The position numbers were made by a program, and so were the translations under genes. The notes beneath the pieces are model-generated. The model did no database searches, was not told the DNA's origin, and worked only from the letters and a program-made list of their open reading frames with translations. From Tissierella sp. MB52-C2 (GTDB taxonomy: Bacteria; Bacillota; Clostridia; Tissierellales; Tissierellaceae): a stretch of DNA of 64,000 nt. The DNA is taken from positions 3,760,643 to 3,824,642 of the forward strand of contig NZ_CP133261.1 in the NCBI RefSeq assembly GCF_030931715.1. Direction: 5' to 3'. Below are positions 23,543 through 33,021 of this stretch, piece by piece; position 1 is the first letter of the stretch; every line of letters starts with the position of its first letter.

Positions 23543-24550
23543 ATGAATTTTTCAAAGAGTTTACAAGCTATAGATTCTCATACTATGGGAGAGGCAACTA
23601 GAATAGTAACTGGTGGATTGCCTGTTATACCAGGAAGTACTATGTCGGAGAAAAAAGAGTATTTAGAGAAAAATTTAGATTACATAAGAACAGCCTTAAT
23701 GCATGAACCAAGAGGGCATAAAGATATGTTTGGTGCAATTATTGCTGCACCTACTTTAGAAGAAGCTGACTTAGGTATAATATTTATGGATAGTGGCGGA
23801 TATTTAAATATGTGTGGTCATGGAACCATGGGTACAGCCACAGTTGCAGTAGAAACAGGTATGGTAAATGTAACTGAGCCTTTTACAGATATAGTATTAG
23901 AGGCTCCAGCTGGATTGGTTAAAGCAAAGGTGAAAGTAGAAAACGGAAAAGCTAAAGAGGTTTCAGTAGTAAATGTCCCTTCGTTTTTATATAAAAAAGA
24001 TATTCAAGTAGAATTACCAGGAGTAGGCAAAGTAACCTTTGATATTTCCTTTGGTGGAAGCTTTTTCGCCATAGTAAGAGATAGTGAACTAGGTGTGGAA
24101 ATAAATACGAAGGATATAAATATATTAGCTGAAAGAGCAATGAAGTTAAGGGAAATAATAAATGAGGAAATAAAAGTAGAGCATCCAACTAAGAAGCATA
24201 TAAAGACTGTAGACTTAGTTGAAGTCTATGGAGAACCTAAGAGTGAAGATGCTGATTATCAAAATGTAGTTATATTTGGAAGTGGACAAGTAGATAGATC
24301 ACCTTGTGGAACAGGAACTAGTGCTAAGCTAGCCACGTTGTATGCTAAGGGTGAATTAGGATTAAATGAACCCTTTGTATATGAAAGTATTATAAATACT
24401 AAATTTAAAGGAAGAGTTCTTGAAGAAACTACAGTAGGTGAATTTAAAGCTATTATTCCAGAAATAACAGGATCATCCTTTATAACGGGATTTAATCATT
24501 TTGTAATTGATGAAGATGATCCAGTTAAATATGGTTTTGTTTTAAAATAA
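23543..24550 (+). CDS. prdF: Proline racemase PrdF
   Basis: 335 residues, ATG after CAGGAGGG. The two catalytic cysteines are in 'MCGHGTMG' (Cys91) and 'DRSPCGTGTSA' (Cys255), the standard pair that swaps the alpha proton; the N-terminal 'DSHTMGEATRIV' is also diagnostic. Both cysteines present excludes the 4-hydroxyproline dehydratase variants, in which one is replaced. It converts L-proline to D-proline, the substrate of PrdAB, and is the last gene of the operon before a strong terminator. Confidence 0.95.
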   Translation: MNFSKSLQAIDSHTMGEATRIVTGGLPVIPGSTMSEKKEYLEKNLDYIRTALMHEPRGHKDMFGAIIAAPTLEEADLGIIFMDSGGYLNMCGHGTMGTATVAVETGMVNVTEPFTDIVLEAPAGLVKAKVKVENGKAKEVSVVNVPSFLYKKDIQVELPGVGKVTFDISFGGSFFAIVRDSELGVEINTKDINILAERAMKLREIINEEIKVEHPTKKHIKTVDLVEVYGEPKSEDADYQNVVIFGSGQVDRSPCGTGTSAKLATLYAKGELGLNEPFVYESIINTKFKGRVLEETTVGEFKAIIPEITGSSFITGFNHFVIDEDDPVKYGFVLK

Positions 24551-24562
24551 ATAGATTTGAAG

Positions 24563-24610
24563 AAATGTTCTTTTTCCATAACTATATATAGTTATGGGGA
24601 AAGAACATTT
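24563..24610 (+). terminator. Terminator of the prd operon
   Basis: 22-bp stem including two G-U pairs (24563-24584 with 24589-24610), 4-nt loop TATA. Confidence 0.85.
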
Positions 24611-24683
24611 ATATTATTTAAGAAAATCTATATATAAATATAATTATTTCTGATACAATAAATTGGAATAAGGAGGTAGACAG

Positions 24684-25106
24684 ATGTATAGATTTTATGC
24701 AATTTTTATAGGTGTTTTGATTACCATAATGGTAACATTCAATGGAACACTAGATAGTTATTTAGGTAATTATCTATCTATATTGGTAATTCATATAGTT
24801 GGACTTACGGCGATTTTAGGTATTTTAATATTTAAAAAGATTAAGCCTGTGTTTAAGAAGGAAGTACCTTTATATCTATATAGTGGTGGAGCTATTGGAG
24901 TTTTGTTAGTATTAGCAAATAATATAAGTTTTTCTGCTTTGGGAGCTTCTTTAACTTTAGCACTGGGAGTTTTTGGACAATTAATATTATCTTCAGCTAT
25001 TGATCATTATGGACTAATGGGTATGGATACTTATAAGTTTCATAAGAAAAAAATTGTAGGTTTTGGAATTATATTAGTTGGAATCATTATAATGACCATA
25101 TATTAA
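24684..25106 (+). CDS. DMT-family (YdcZ/DUF606) membrane protein, first of a pair
   Basis: 140 residues with five predicted membrane segments, ATG after AAGGAGG. Half-sized DMT proteins of the YdcZ type usually work as pairs. It includes 'YSGGAIGVLLVLANNISFSA', which is typical of the family. A second similar gene follows 13 bp later, so the two probably form a heterodimeric transporter of unknown substrate. Being just after the prd operon but behind its terminator, it is not necessarily related to proline. Confidence 0.75.
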   Translation: MYRFYAIFIGVLITIMVTFNGTLDSYLGNYLSILVIHIVGLTAILGILIFKKIKPVFKKEVPLYLYSGGAIGVLLVLANNISFSALGASLTLALGVFGQLILSSAIDHYGLMGMDTYKFHKKKIVGFGIILVGIIIMTIY

Positions 25107-25119
25107 GGAGATTAAAAAT

Positions 25120-25563
25120 ATGATATATATAATATTAGCAATAATTGGAGGATTTCTCACTATATTATCAATGGTAGTAAACGCCAGTTTAGCAAAGAGA
25201 ATCGGAGTATTCCAAGGAGCATTTATCAACTACATAGGAGGATTAATAGTTACTCTGCTTATAACCATGGGATTAAGAGAATACTTACATATGGAAAGCT
25301 TAGCCAACATACCTTTTTATGCGTTTTTAGGCGGTGCTTTGGGAGTTGTCATTGTGGCCAGCTCAAATGTTATAATCCCTAAGATACCAACTATATATAG
25401 TACTCTATTGATTTTTATAGGACAAATATTTACAGGAATAATTATAGACTACTTAAGACTAAGCCATGTTTCAAAGGGGAAAATAATAGGCGGATTAATT
25501 GTAGTATTAGGTATACTATATAATTCCAATGTGGACAAAAAACAATTAGTAGATGAAAGGTAG
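25120..25563 (+). CDS. DMT-family (YdcZ/DUF606) membrane protein, second of a pair
   Basis: 147 residues, about five membrane segments, start ATG 25120. 'GGALGVVIVASSNVIIPKIP' aligns with 'GGAIGVLLVLANNISFSALG' of the preceding protein, showing the two are paralogous halves. A heterodimeric small transporter is the simplest reading; the substrate is unknown. Confidence 0.75.
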   Translation: MIYIILAIIGGFLTILSMVVNASLAKRIGVFQGAFINYIGGLIVTLLITMGLREYLHMESLANIPFYAFLGGALGVVIVASSNVIIPKIPTIYSTLLIFIGQIFTGIIIDYLRLSHVSKGKIIGGLIVVLGILYNSNVDKKQLVDER

Positions 25564-25583
25564 ATAAACGAGGGGTGAAAATT

Positions 25584-26975
25584 GTGAAGATAATGGTAAT
25601 AGGGGCAGGGAAGCTTGGATATAAATTGGCAGAAACTATGGTGCTAGAAGATATAGATGTTACAGTAATTGACTACAATCCAAGGGTAATAGATTTTGTA
25701 AATGAACATTTAGATGTTCTGACTGTTTTAGGGAATGGTATTGATATAAATATTCTAAAAGAATTGGGCATAGAAACATATAATATTTTAGTAGCTTCAA
25801 CGGATAGTGATGAAACCAATACTTTAATATGTTCATTAGGAAAGAAATTGGGATGTCAAAGAACCATAGCACGTATTAGAAATCCTGAATATATGCAGCA
25901 GATAGACTTTATAAAGAAGGAAATGGGAATTGATAATATTATTAATCCAGATTTTTCTACGGCTCAAGTCATAGAAAAATATTTACTAAAAAGCTATAAT
26001 TTTTATTCAGGAGATTTTGCCAGTGGAAAGGTTCAAATGATTGATTTTAATATTGAACATATGAAGGACTTTGTGGGTAAGAAACTAATGGAATTGGAGA
26101 ATTTTGAAGGATTGCTTATTACAGCCATATCTAGAGATGGTAATATAATAATTCCAGATGGAACCACAAGGCTTATTGATAATGATATAATTCATGTCAT
26201 AGGGAAAAATTCTGATATAAATAATTTAAATGATAGATTTACTAAGGATATAACTAAAAAGGAAATAGAAAATGTAATGATACTTGGAGGAAGTAATATT
26301 GGATATTATCTTGCAGAAAAATTATCTAAGGCTCATATATCTGTTACATTAATAGAAAAGGATAAGGAAAGATGTCAGGAGTTATCAGAGGTTTTAGGAG
26401 ATGTACTTATTATTCATGGAGATGGTGCAGATATACACTTACTGGAGGAAGAAAGAATATCTTCCATGGATGCCTTTGTAGGAACCACAGGCTATGATGA
26501 AGAAAACTTACTTATGGCATTAATGGCTAAGCAAGCAGGGGTTCCTAAAACCATATCAAAGATTAGTAGAGAAAACTATACTAAGATAATAGATAGACTG
26601 GGAGTAGACGCTGCCTTTAATCCAATCTATATTACTGCAAGTAATATATTGAAATATATTCGTGGTGGCAAAATAGTATCTGTATCACTACTAATTGGTG
26701 GAGATGGAGAAGTAACAGAAATAATTATAGGAAAAGATCTTCCTATAGTAGGAAAGACTTTAGAAGAGTTGAAACTACCTAAAGGTATAATAATTGGAGC
26801 TATAGTTCATGGGGGAAAAGTTATAATACCTAATGGAAAAACTGTAATAAATGCTAATGACAGAATAGTAGTATTTTGTCTAAAGGAAGACTTACCAACC
26901 TTGAAGATGTTCTTTAAGACCCATAAGGGAGGCGTATTAAGTGAATTATGGAATCGTACTAAGGGTATTAGGTAG
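25584..26975 (+). CDS. trkA: Trk potassium uptake regulatory protein TrkA
   Basis: About 463 residues. I prefer the GTG at 25584 over 25575 because GAGGGG (25570-25575) is then 8 bp upstream. It has two tandem RCK units, each with an NAD-binding Rossmann motif ('VIGAGKLGYKLAETM' and 'ILGGSNIGYYLAEKLS') and a TrkA-C domain. It binds the cytoplasmic face of TrkH and gates K+ uptake in response to nucleotides. It overlaps the trkH gene by 35 bp. Confidence 0.93.
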   Translation: MKIMVIGAGKLGYKLAETMVLEDIDVTVIDYNPRVIDFVNEHLDVLTVLGNGIDINILKELGIETYNILVASTDSDETNTLICSLGKKLGCQRTIARIRNPEYMQQIDFIKKEMGIDNIINPDFSTAQVIEKYLLKSYNFYSGDFASGKVQMIDFNIEHMKDFVGKKLMELENFEGLLITAISRDGNIIIPDGTTRLIDNDIIHVIGKNSDINNLNDRFTKDITKKEIENVMILGGSNIGYYLAEKLSKAHISVTLIEKDKERCQELSEVLGDVLIIHGDGADIHLLEEERISSMDAFVGTTGYDEENLLMALMAKQAGVPKTISKISRENYTKIIDRLGVDAAFNPIYITASNILKYIRGGKIVSVSLLIGGDGEVTEIIIGKDLPIVGKTLEELKLPKGIIIGAIVHGGKVIIPNGKTVINANDRIVVFCLKEDLPTLKMFFKTHKGGVLSELWNRTKGIR

Positions 26976-28389
26976 TATATTAATATTAGAGTCGGCACTT
27001 ATGGTACCATCTTTACTTATATCCTTATATACAAATCAAGGGGATAAAGTGCCTTTTCTAATAACAATACTAATAACATCCATAATTGGATTTATTTTAT
27101 TGAGAAAGAGAAATCAAAATAAACATATTAGTGCCAGGGAAGGTTTGGCAATTGTATCTTTAGGCTGGTTTTTAATATCATTATTTGGTGCATTGCCTCT
27201 ATATCTATCGGAAAGTACTCCAACTTATATAGACGCATTTTTTGAAATAGTATCTGGATTTACAACAACTGGTGCCACAGTAATAGCAGATGTAGAAGTA
27301 TTACCTATGGGGATTTTATTCTGGCGTTCTTTAACTCACTGGATAGGTGGTATGGGGATATTGGTATTTACTTTGGCATTGTTACCAGCTTTAGGTATAG
27401 GGGCATTCCAAATATTTAAGGCAGAAAGTCCAGGACCTATTGCAGGAAAAATAGCACCAAGAATAAGAGATACTGCTAAAATTCTTTATGGTACTTATTT
27501 TGCTATTACAATAATTCAGGTGATATTTTTAAAATTTGGAGGCATGTCTTTATTTGATTCTTTAGTATATACCTTTGGTACAGTAGGTACAGGTGGATTC
27601 GCTACTAAAAATGCCAGTGTAGGAGCTTATAATAGTACTTATATTCATTTAGTAATAGGTAGTTTCATGGTACTTTCAGGTGTGAATTTTTCTCTGTATT
27701 ATTCCTTGTTTAAAGGAAAATGGAGAGATGTTCTAAAAGATGAAGAATTAAGACTTTATTTTATAATTGTAGGGGTAGCAGTATTATCTATTGCCATTAA
27801 TTTATATAGTACAGTTTACTCAAATCTAGGATTAGCCTTTAGAGACTCCTTTTTTCAAGTAGGATCTATTATGACTACAACAGGATATTCCACAGCTAAC
27901 TTTGATATTTGGCCAACCTTTAGTAAGGCTATCTTACTATTACTTATGTTTATAGGAGCCAGTGCAGGTTCTACTGCTGGTGGTATGAAGGTTATTAGAA
28001 TACTTATTATGTTGAAGTTAATTAAACGAGAAATATTGAAAATATTTCATCCTAGAGCTATGAAGCCAGTTAAATTAAACGATAAAATACTTCCCAATGA
28101 AACCATAGCAGGTATCAATAGTTTTATAGGGTTATATATTATTATATTTGCATTATCTACTATTTTAGTATCCTTAGAAGGTGTAGATTTGGAAAGTGCA
28201 GCTAGTTCAGTGGCTGCGACTCTAGGGAATATTGGGCCGGGTCTAGGATTTGTAGGACCTACTAGTACATTTTTTGGATATAGTCAAATTTCAAAGGCAT
28301 TTTTCTCTTTTCTTATGCTTTTAGGTAGGCTTGAGTTATTTACCATAATAGCATTACTTGCACCAAGGAACTGGAGACGAGAAATATAG
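26941..28389 (+). CDS. trkH: Trk potassium uptake channel TrkH
   Basis: 482 residues with about ten membrane segments. The four pore-loop selectivity regions are visible ('SGFTTTGATV', 'GTVGTGGFATKN', 'IMTTTGYSTANFD', 'ATLGNIGPGLG'), as is 'SLTHWIGGMGILVF'. It starts at a GTG inside the 3' end of trkA with AGGGAGG upstream, so translation is coupled. It imports K+ across the cytoplasmic membrane under TrkA control. Confidence 0.95.
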   Translation: MNYGIVLRVLGSILILESALMVPSLLISLYTNQGDKVPFLITILITSIIGFILLRKRNQNKHISAREGLAIVSLGWFLISLFGALPLYLSESTPTYIDAFFEIVSGFTTTGATVIADVEVLPMGILFWRSLTHWIGGMGILVFTLALLPALGIGAFQIFKAESPGPIAGKIAPRIRDTAKILYGTYFAITIIQVIFLKFGGMSLFDSLVYTFGTVGTGGFATKNASVGAYNSTYIHLVIGSFMVLSGVNFSLYYSLFKGKWRDVLKDEELRLYFIIVGVAVLSIAINLYSTVYSNLGLAFRDSFFQVGSIMTTTGYSTANFDIWPTFSKAILLLLMFIGASAGSTAGGMKVIRILIMLKLIKREILKIFHPRAMKPVKLNDKILPNETIAGINSFIGLYIIIFALSTILVSLEGVDLESAASSVAATLGNIGPGLGFVGPTSTFFGYSQISKAFFSFLMLLGRLELFTIIALLAPRNWRREI

Positions 28390-28436
28390 AAGAAGTCCTA
28401 ACTATAGATAAATATTAAATGAAAGTTGGTGATATT

Positions 28437-28931
28437 ATGAATGAGAATACATATGCAAAGATTACAAAGCTAATATATAGTCATAAATATGGACCACAAA
28501 TACTTAAGGCAATTAATAATAGTACAGTCATATTAGTATATTGCTTGTATCTGATTCTTCTTATGATATTAGCATATAACCATGACGCTAGATTTTGGAG
28601 AGTGTTATTGACACCTGGTATTTCTTTTGTGTTAGTAAGTATTTTTAGAAAAGTTTTTAATGCATCTAGGCCTTATGAAGTACTAAATATAGATTCTATT
28701 ATTAAAAAGGATACTAAGGGAAAATCTTTTCCATCTCGTCATGTATTCTCTATCTTTGTAATTTCAACAGCCTTTTATTATATTCTGCCTCCTATGGGAG
28801 TTGTTTTGATGTTCTTAGGGATATTATTGGCATTAGCTAGAGTTTTAGGCGGAGTACATTTCCCTAGAGATGTAATAGCAGGAGCTATAATAGGAATATT
28901 ATCGGGAACAATAGGATTTACTTTATTTTAG
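28437..28931 (+). CDS. PAP2-family membrane phosphatase
   Basis: About 164 residues. The ATG at 28437 has GGTGAT upstream, while 28419 has no recognisable site. Four or five membrane segments carry two PAP2 catalytic motifs, 'SFPSRHVFS' and 'RVLGGVHFPRDVIAG' (nucleophilic His and its Asp partner). Such enzymes dephosphorylate lipid phosphates, often undecaprenyl pyrophosphate or phosphatidate, on the outer face of the membrane. It lies 47 bp after trkH and may share its transcript. Confidence 0.85.
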   Translation: MNENTYAKITKLIYSHKYGPQILKAINNSTVILVYCLYLILLMILAYNHDARFWRVLLTPGISFVLVSIFRKVFNASRPYEVLNIDSIIKKDTKGKSFPSRHVFSIFVISTAFYYILPPMGVVLMFLGILLALARVLGGVHFPRDVIAGAIIGILSGTIGFTLF

Positions 28932-28933
28932 CT

Positions 28934-28958
28934 AGGGATGGTTTAAACCATCCCTTTC
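28934..28958. terminator. Terminator after the PAP2 gene
   Basis: Perfect palindrome of 11-bp arms (28934-28955; core GGGATGG/CCATCCC) followed by TTCT; lies between convergent genes. Confidence 0.8.
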
Positions 28959-29020
28959 TACTGGAATAGAAGCAGAAACTTTCCATTAATAAGTTTCAAA
29001 AAAAGTTAAATCTAATTCTT

Positions 29021-32000
29021 CTATAAAAATAAAGAAATAAATTGTATAGAGATAGGAACTCCTTCAATAGGTGGATATTCTACTTCTAATAGAAGAAGAC
29101 CCTTTTTAATTATATAATTGATACTTGGCTGGATGACTCCGTTTATAAAAAGATTTTCATAAGAAGTATGCTGGGGGTCAAGAATTCCCTTATTTCCATA
29201 CATAATTAATTCATCTTCATTTGTATAAATTTTCCCTCCGTTGGAAACGGTGTTATACTGATAAAGTTCTGCTTTTAGAAGCTGGTGATTTTCATCATTT
29301 ATTATTAAATATTCAAGAATAATAGGCACTTCATTTCTAGGAGGCTCTACTAATTTAAGAGTTATAAGACCTGTTTCTACCGCATAGTTGATTTTAGGTT
29401 GTAATACTCCATTAATATAAAGATTATAGAAGGAGACTTCATCTGGATTAGGTATGCCGCTGTTACCATATATTATTAGTTCATCATAATTTGTAAATTC
29501 TTTTTTAATTCCATCGGAAACCGTATTATATTGATACCTTTCTCCTTTAAGAATACCACTTCTTTTGTTGCTAAGAGAACCTGTGATTTCTGCCACCATT
29601 ACAATAGCACTATTAGAATTTAAGGTTCCAATATCCCAGATAATCTGGTTGTTTTGTTGAGAGATGGTACCTTGAGTAAGGCTGATAATATTAAAATCAA
29701 CTAAATCATCCAATAGTAAAGTATCTGTCACAAAAATATTACTAACTGGACCATATCCATTATTGACTATTTTAATTTCTATTCTCCAAGTATTTATAGT
29801 ATTGAAATTGACTGCTACAGGTCCTGATGTAATATATTTTTTAATAGTTAGATTACCAAATATATTGGGACATTGATTATCTTTACTGGTTTTTATTTGC
29901 TTGCTCTGACCAAATGGCTTATTTTGTAATGGAAAAAAATCGGGAAAATCTTTAAATTTAAAAATATCACAGACATAATTCTCATTGAATTCTTGACAAT
30001 TGCAAGGATCAGGGAGAGATTTAAGACTAGGTATTAACATTTGTACCTTTCCTGTTGCTTTGATAACGATAAATACACCTACTGGAAAGTTTAATTGACT
30101 ATTTAATTTAATAGGTTCTTGTAAAAGTTTGGAGCTGGTTTCTACTATAATATCAAATGAAAACTCATCTCTTGATTCTGGCATAAACATGATAATATCT
30201 TTAGATATATTGGGAAGATAACCTTTGATTATAGTATTATTTGTAGTGATTATTTCAAATGGTATTTTTAATAGAAATCTAACTCTCTTAAAATTTAGTT
30301 TACCTACTATATCAGTAATTATTAGACTGTCTTCTATAATAAATCCCGATTTAAATAAAATACTCTTGAAGGTATTGTCACCGATACCTACTTTAATAGC
30401 TTCAAAGCAAACTTTTTGTTGATATTGAGAGAAAACTTTGCGGACAATGGCGCATGTATTTTTAAAATCATTGATATAGTCAATAACTTTAATAGATGCC
30501 CCAGAAGATATGTCTGATAATATGCAAGAATCTGGACTTAGACCTGAAGCAATAGCCCTACTGAGAGAATGTAACCCAGCATTATTGAAAAGACCTTCGA
30601 TTTCAAAAATAGCAGTTAAGGTTTCCCCAGGAGAGAGTTCTTCAATATTCCATATAATAGAGTCATGAGATATGGAAATTTGACCGGAATTTATAAATAG
30701 AGTACGGATATAGTTAATCTCATCAAGCAGAATATAATCTGCTACAATGATATTTTTTAAAATATCATTTGTTAGATTGGTGATTTTAAGAGAAAACTTC
30801 CATTTCCTAAAATTGCCTAAGAATCCAACCAAAGGTTTACTTAATAGGATATTTTGTAGTAACAATTGCCTTTTTACCGGATTTGAAGCTGGATACACAA
30901 TGATTTGAAAATCCTGCGAAGGATTTGTAAATATTTTACCGGAATTTATACTCCCAACCCCTAGAGCGGTATCTAAGCTTCTAAATCCATCTAGAGCAAA
31001 TGAACCGATTATATCTATTACGATGATGGCGTTTTCTGATTTTTTTAGTATATCAATTTCCCAAAGGATTTCATTGTTCTTTAAATAAGCAGTTCCATGG
31101 GATATATTTACGATTTTAATATTATGAATAGTATCAATAAGTAATGTATCTGTTACCAAAATATTAAATACATTATCATCACTAAGATTAGATAACTTTA
31201 TTTCTACTCTCCATGTGTTAGTTTCTTTAATATTTACTTTTATGGGACCTGATGTAATGGCTGTGATAATATCTAATCCTTTACCAACATCTATTGAGTT
31301 TCCACCAATAATATTGGTTGTTATGGGACCTAGAATAGTATTTCCAGTTGATAGACCGCTACTAATAAATCGGATACCACTAGCATTGAAGAAACCTTCT
31401 ACCCTAAAAATTGCGGTAGCAGATTCACCTGTATTTAAAATATCTATATTCCAGGTAATAACCTTATTGTCTATAAGGATATTTCCATGAGACGGAGAGA
31501 AACTTTCTACATTTAATATAGAGTCCAGCAGAATATTATTTGTTACAACAATATTATTAATAGGAATATTGCTTATATTACTTATTGTCAGCCTGGATTC
31601 CCAAATGGCTGTAAGACCTGTGGGAATAGATTCAGGTCCAGATATAATAGCTTTTTCTAGTTTTAAATAAGAATCCACAGTATTTTCAATGCTAATATCC
31701 ATATCTGTTACGGGGCCTATAGAGATATGTCCTGAAGGTAAGATACCTTCAGCTATGGCAGAATTAAGCTTAGTAGATACTTTATTTCTAAAGGTAACAA
31801 AATTAATAATTATAGTAGAATCCTTTAAAGGAACATCTTCAGTTTTAAGAGTAAGAAGGCCTTGTTCAATTTCATAGTTAATCCTTGGCTGCAATACCCC
31901 ATTGATAAACAAGCTATAATAAGAGACCTCATTAGGGTTAAGAATACCCCTGTTTCCATATTCCGTTAACTCGTCATTATTGGTGTAAATTTTCTTTATA

Positions 32001-32044
32001 CCATCGGATAGGGCGGTATATTGATAAACATCTGCTTTAAACAC
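29021..32044 (-). CDS. Mosaic surface protein: DUF4183 and DUF11-like repeats
   Basis: About 1000 residues. The GTG at 32044 is 8 bp from GGAG; upstream GTG/ATG codons at 32053/32050 are too close. An N-terminal DUF4183-like unit (about 5-95, '[20 protein letters not shown]', '[18 protein letters not shown]') is followed by three DUF11-like beta repeats (about 130-250, 260-380, 395-510; '[13 protein letters not shown]', '[13 protein letters not shown]'). Then come a different middle domain (about 525-700), a fourth DUF11-like repeat (about 745-845) and two more DUF4183 units at the C-terminus. There is no signal peptide or anchor. DUF4183 proteins are associated with spore surfaces in Bacilli, so a spore-coat or exosporium role is likely but inferred. 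Confidence 0.75.
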   Translation of the reverse strand: MFKADVYQYTALSDGIKKIYTNNDELTEYGNRGILNPNEVSYYSLFINGVLQPRINYEIEQGLLTLKTEDVPLKDSTIIINFVTFRNKVSTKLNSAIAEGILPSGHISIGPVTDMDISIENTVDSYLKLEKAIISGPESIPTGLTAIWESRLTISNISNIPINNIVVTNNILLDSILNVESFSPSHGNILIDNKVITWNIDILNTGESATAIFRVEGFFNASGIRFISSGLSTGNTILGPITTNIIGGNSIDVGKGLDIITAITSGPIKVNIKETNTWRVEIKLSNLSDDNVFNILVTDTLLIDTIHNIKIVNISHGTAYLKNNEILWEIDILKKSENAIIVIDIIGSFALDGFRSLDTALGVGSINSGKIFTNPSQDFQIIVYPASNPVKRQLLLQNILLSKPLVGFLGNFRKWKFSLKITNLTNDILKNIIVADYILLDEINYIRTLFINSGQISISHDSIIWNIEELSPGETLTAIFEIEGLFNNAGLHSLSRAIASGLSPDSCILSDISSGASIKVIDYINDFKNTCAIVRKVFSQYQQKVCFEAIKVGIGDNTFKSILFKSGFIIEDSLIITDIVGKLNFKRVRFLLKIPFEIITTNNTIIKGYLPNISKDIIMFMPESRDEFSFDIIVETSSKLLQEPIKLNSQLNFPVGVFIVIKATGKVQMLIPSLKSLPDPCNCQEFNENYVCDIFKFKDFPDFFPLQNKPFGQSKQIKTSKDNQCPNIFGNLTIKKYITSGPVAVNFNTINTWRIEIKIVNNGYGPVSNIFVTDTLLLDDLVDFNIISLTQGTISQQNNQIIWDIGTLNSNSAIVMVAEITGSLSNKRSGILKGERYQYNTVSDGIKKEFTNYDELIIYGNSGIPNPDEVSFYNLYINGVLQPKINYAVETGLITLKLVEPPRNEVPIILEYLIINDENHQLLKAELYQYNTVSNGGKIYTNEDELIMYGNKGILDPQHTSYENLFINGVIQPSINYIIKKGLLLLEVEYPPIEGVPISIQFISLFL

Positions 32045-32191
32045 AATCATCACTCCAAAGATAAATATATTTTAGCCTTCCATCAATGAGTTCCGAAAAA
32101 GGGTTATCTTAATTAGAAGCCATTCTTATTATTCTATGTATGTAATAGGAAATAGGTTCCTTATTATAGATATAGAAATTGTAAAGATAAA

Positions 32192-32215
32192 GGATGTGCA
32201 AATTACGGCACATCC
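32192..32215 (-). terminator. Terminator of the small DUF4183 gene
   Basis: Stem GGATGTGC/GCACATCC with an 8-nt loop, followed on the minus strand by a T-rich stretch (TTTATCTTT), 13 bp past the stop codon. Confidence 0.65.
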
Positions 32216-32227
32216 TCAATATGACAA

Positions 32228-32608
32228 TTAAGTTGTTATTGTAGTATCGGAATCGGATACTGGAGCAAAGTTAGTTACAACTAAGGTAATTGGTGCACCT
32301 ACAAGAATTGTAGCTGCATCAGTAATAACAACTTGAGAGCCGTCACCACTAACTGTATATATACTGGATTGCTGTAATACGCCATTTATAAATAACATAT
32401 AATATCCATTGTCTGTAGCTGCAGTGGTAAGATTACCTGTCATTACATTACCAGTGTCATCGGTAAATTGAGTAGCTGGAATAGTGACTGTACTACCAGT
32501 TCTTTCATCTTCTCTTAGCTCATAAAAATATTTATCAATTTCTGGATTTGTATTAGTATCAGTTGTAGTAGTAGCATCTATTACAAGCTTAAATAATTTA
32601 GTAGCCAT
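32228..32608 (-). CDS. Single-domain DUF4183 protein
   Basis: 126 residues, ATG at 32608 after AAGGAGAG. '[20 protein letters not shown]' corresponds to the '[12 protein letters not shown]' signature repeated in the large neighbouring protein, so the two share the DUF4183 fold. Thr/Asp-rich with no cysteine and no signal peptide. It may be a structural component of the spore surface layer together with the large protein; a terminator separates the two genes. Confidence 0.78.
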   Translation of the reverse strand: MATKLFKLVIDATTTTDTNTNPEIDKYFYELREDERTGSTVTIPATQFTDDTGNVMTGNLTTAATDNGYYMLFINGVLQQSSIYTVSGDGSQVVITDAATILVGAPITLVVTNFAPVSDSDTTITT

Positions 32609-32712
32609 TGCTTATTCTCTCCTTTATTGTATTTTAAATTTGTTTATACTTTAGTATATTAGACAAGTTGTTGATTTGTTACTAATTTAAGATTTATTTT
32701 AGTATTTTATAA

Positions 32713-32850
32713 TATTATGGAAATGGAGGATATTATGACTATGTAGTTAATTCGGGGAAAGGAGCTGCCAGTACTTGGCATAAGGAAAGTAAATTAGTTT
32801 TTGAGGAACAATTAGCAAATAGAAAAGAGTTTTCGTCCTTCAACTACTAA
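32713..32850 (+). pseudogene. Short C-terminal gene remnant
   Basis: A 45-codon frame with no start reads 'YYGNGGYYDYVVNSGKGAAS', then 'TWHKESKLVFEEQLANRKEF' and ends at TAA 32848-32850. It looks like a real protein tail, not random AT-rich DNA, but I do not recognise the family. The remainder of the 32609-33021 gap shows only AT-rich sequence and a terminator. Confidence 0.4.
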
Positions 32851-32979
32851 AAATTGAAAGTTCCATTGTATTATCAGAGATTAAACCGATATGGAAAAAT
32901 CTATTGAAATTCAAACCAATACGGGAAAAATTATCTTAAATTAATGTGAATGTAAAAATATAAATCTGACTAAAATTAG

Positions 32980-33015
32980 AAATAAGCCTATTAGTAGATA
33001 GCAATAGGCTTATTT
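32980..33015. terminator. Terminator after the sensor kinase gene
   Basis: 13-bp stem (32980-32992 with 33003-33015), loop AGTAGATAGC; TTATTTTT on the plus side and TTTCTAATTTT on the minus side. Confidence 0.75.
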
Positions 33016-33021
33016 TTGCAA

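Noticed and set aside
32609-33021. Search for a CRISPR array or repeat cluster in larger gaps
   Set aside because: No regularly spaced direct repeats in this or any other gap in the window.
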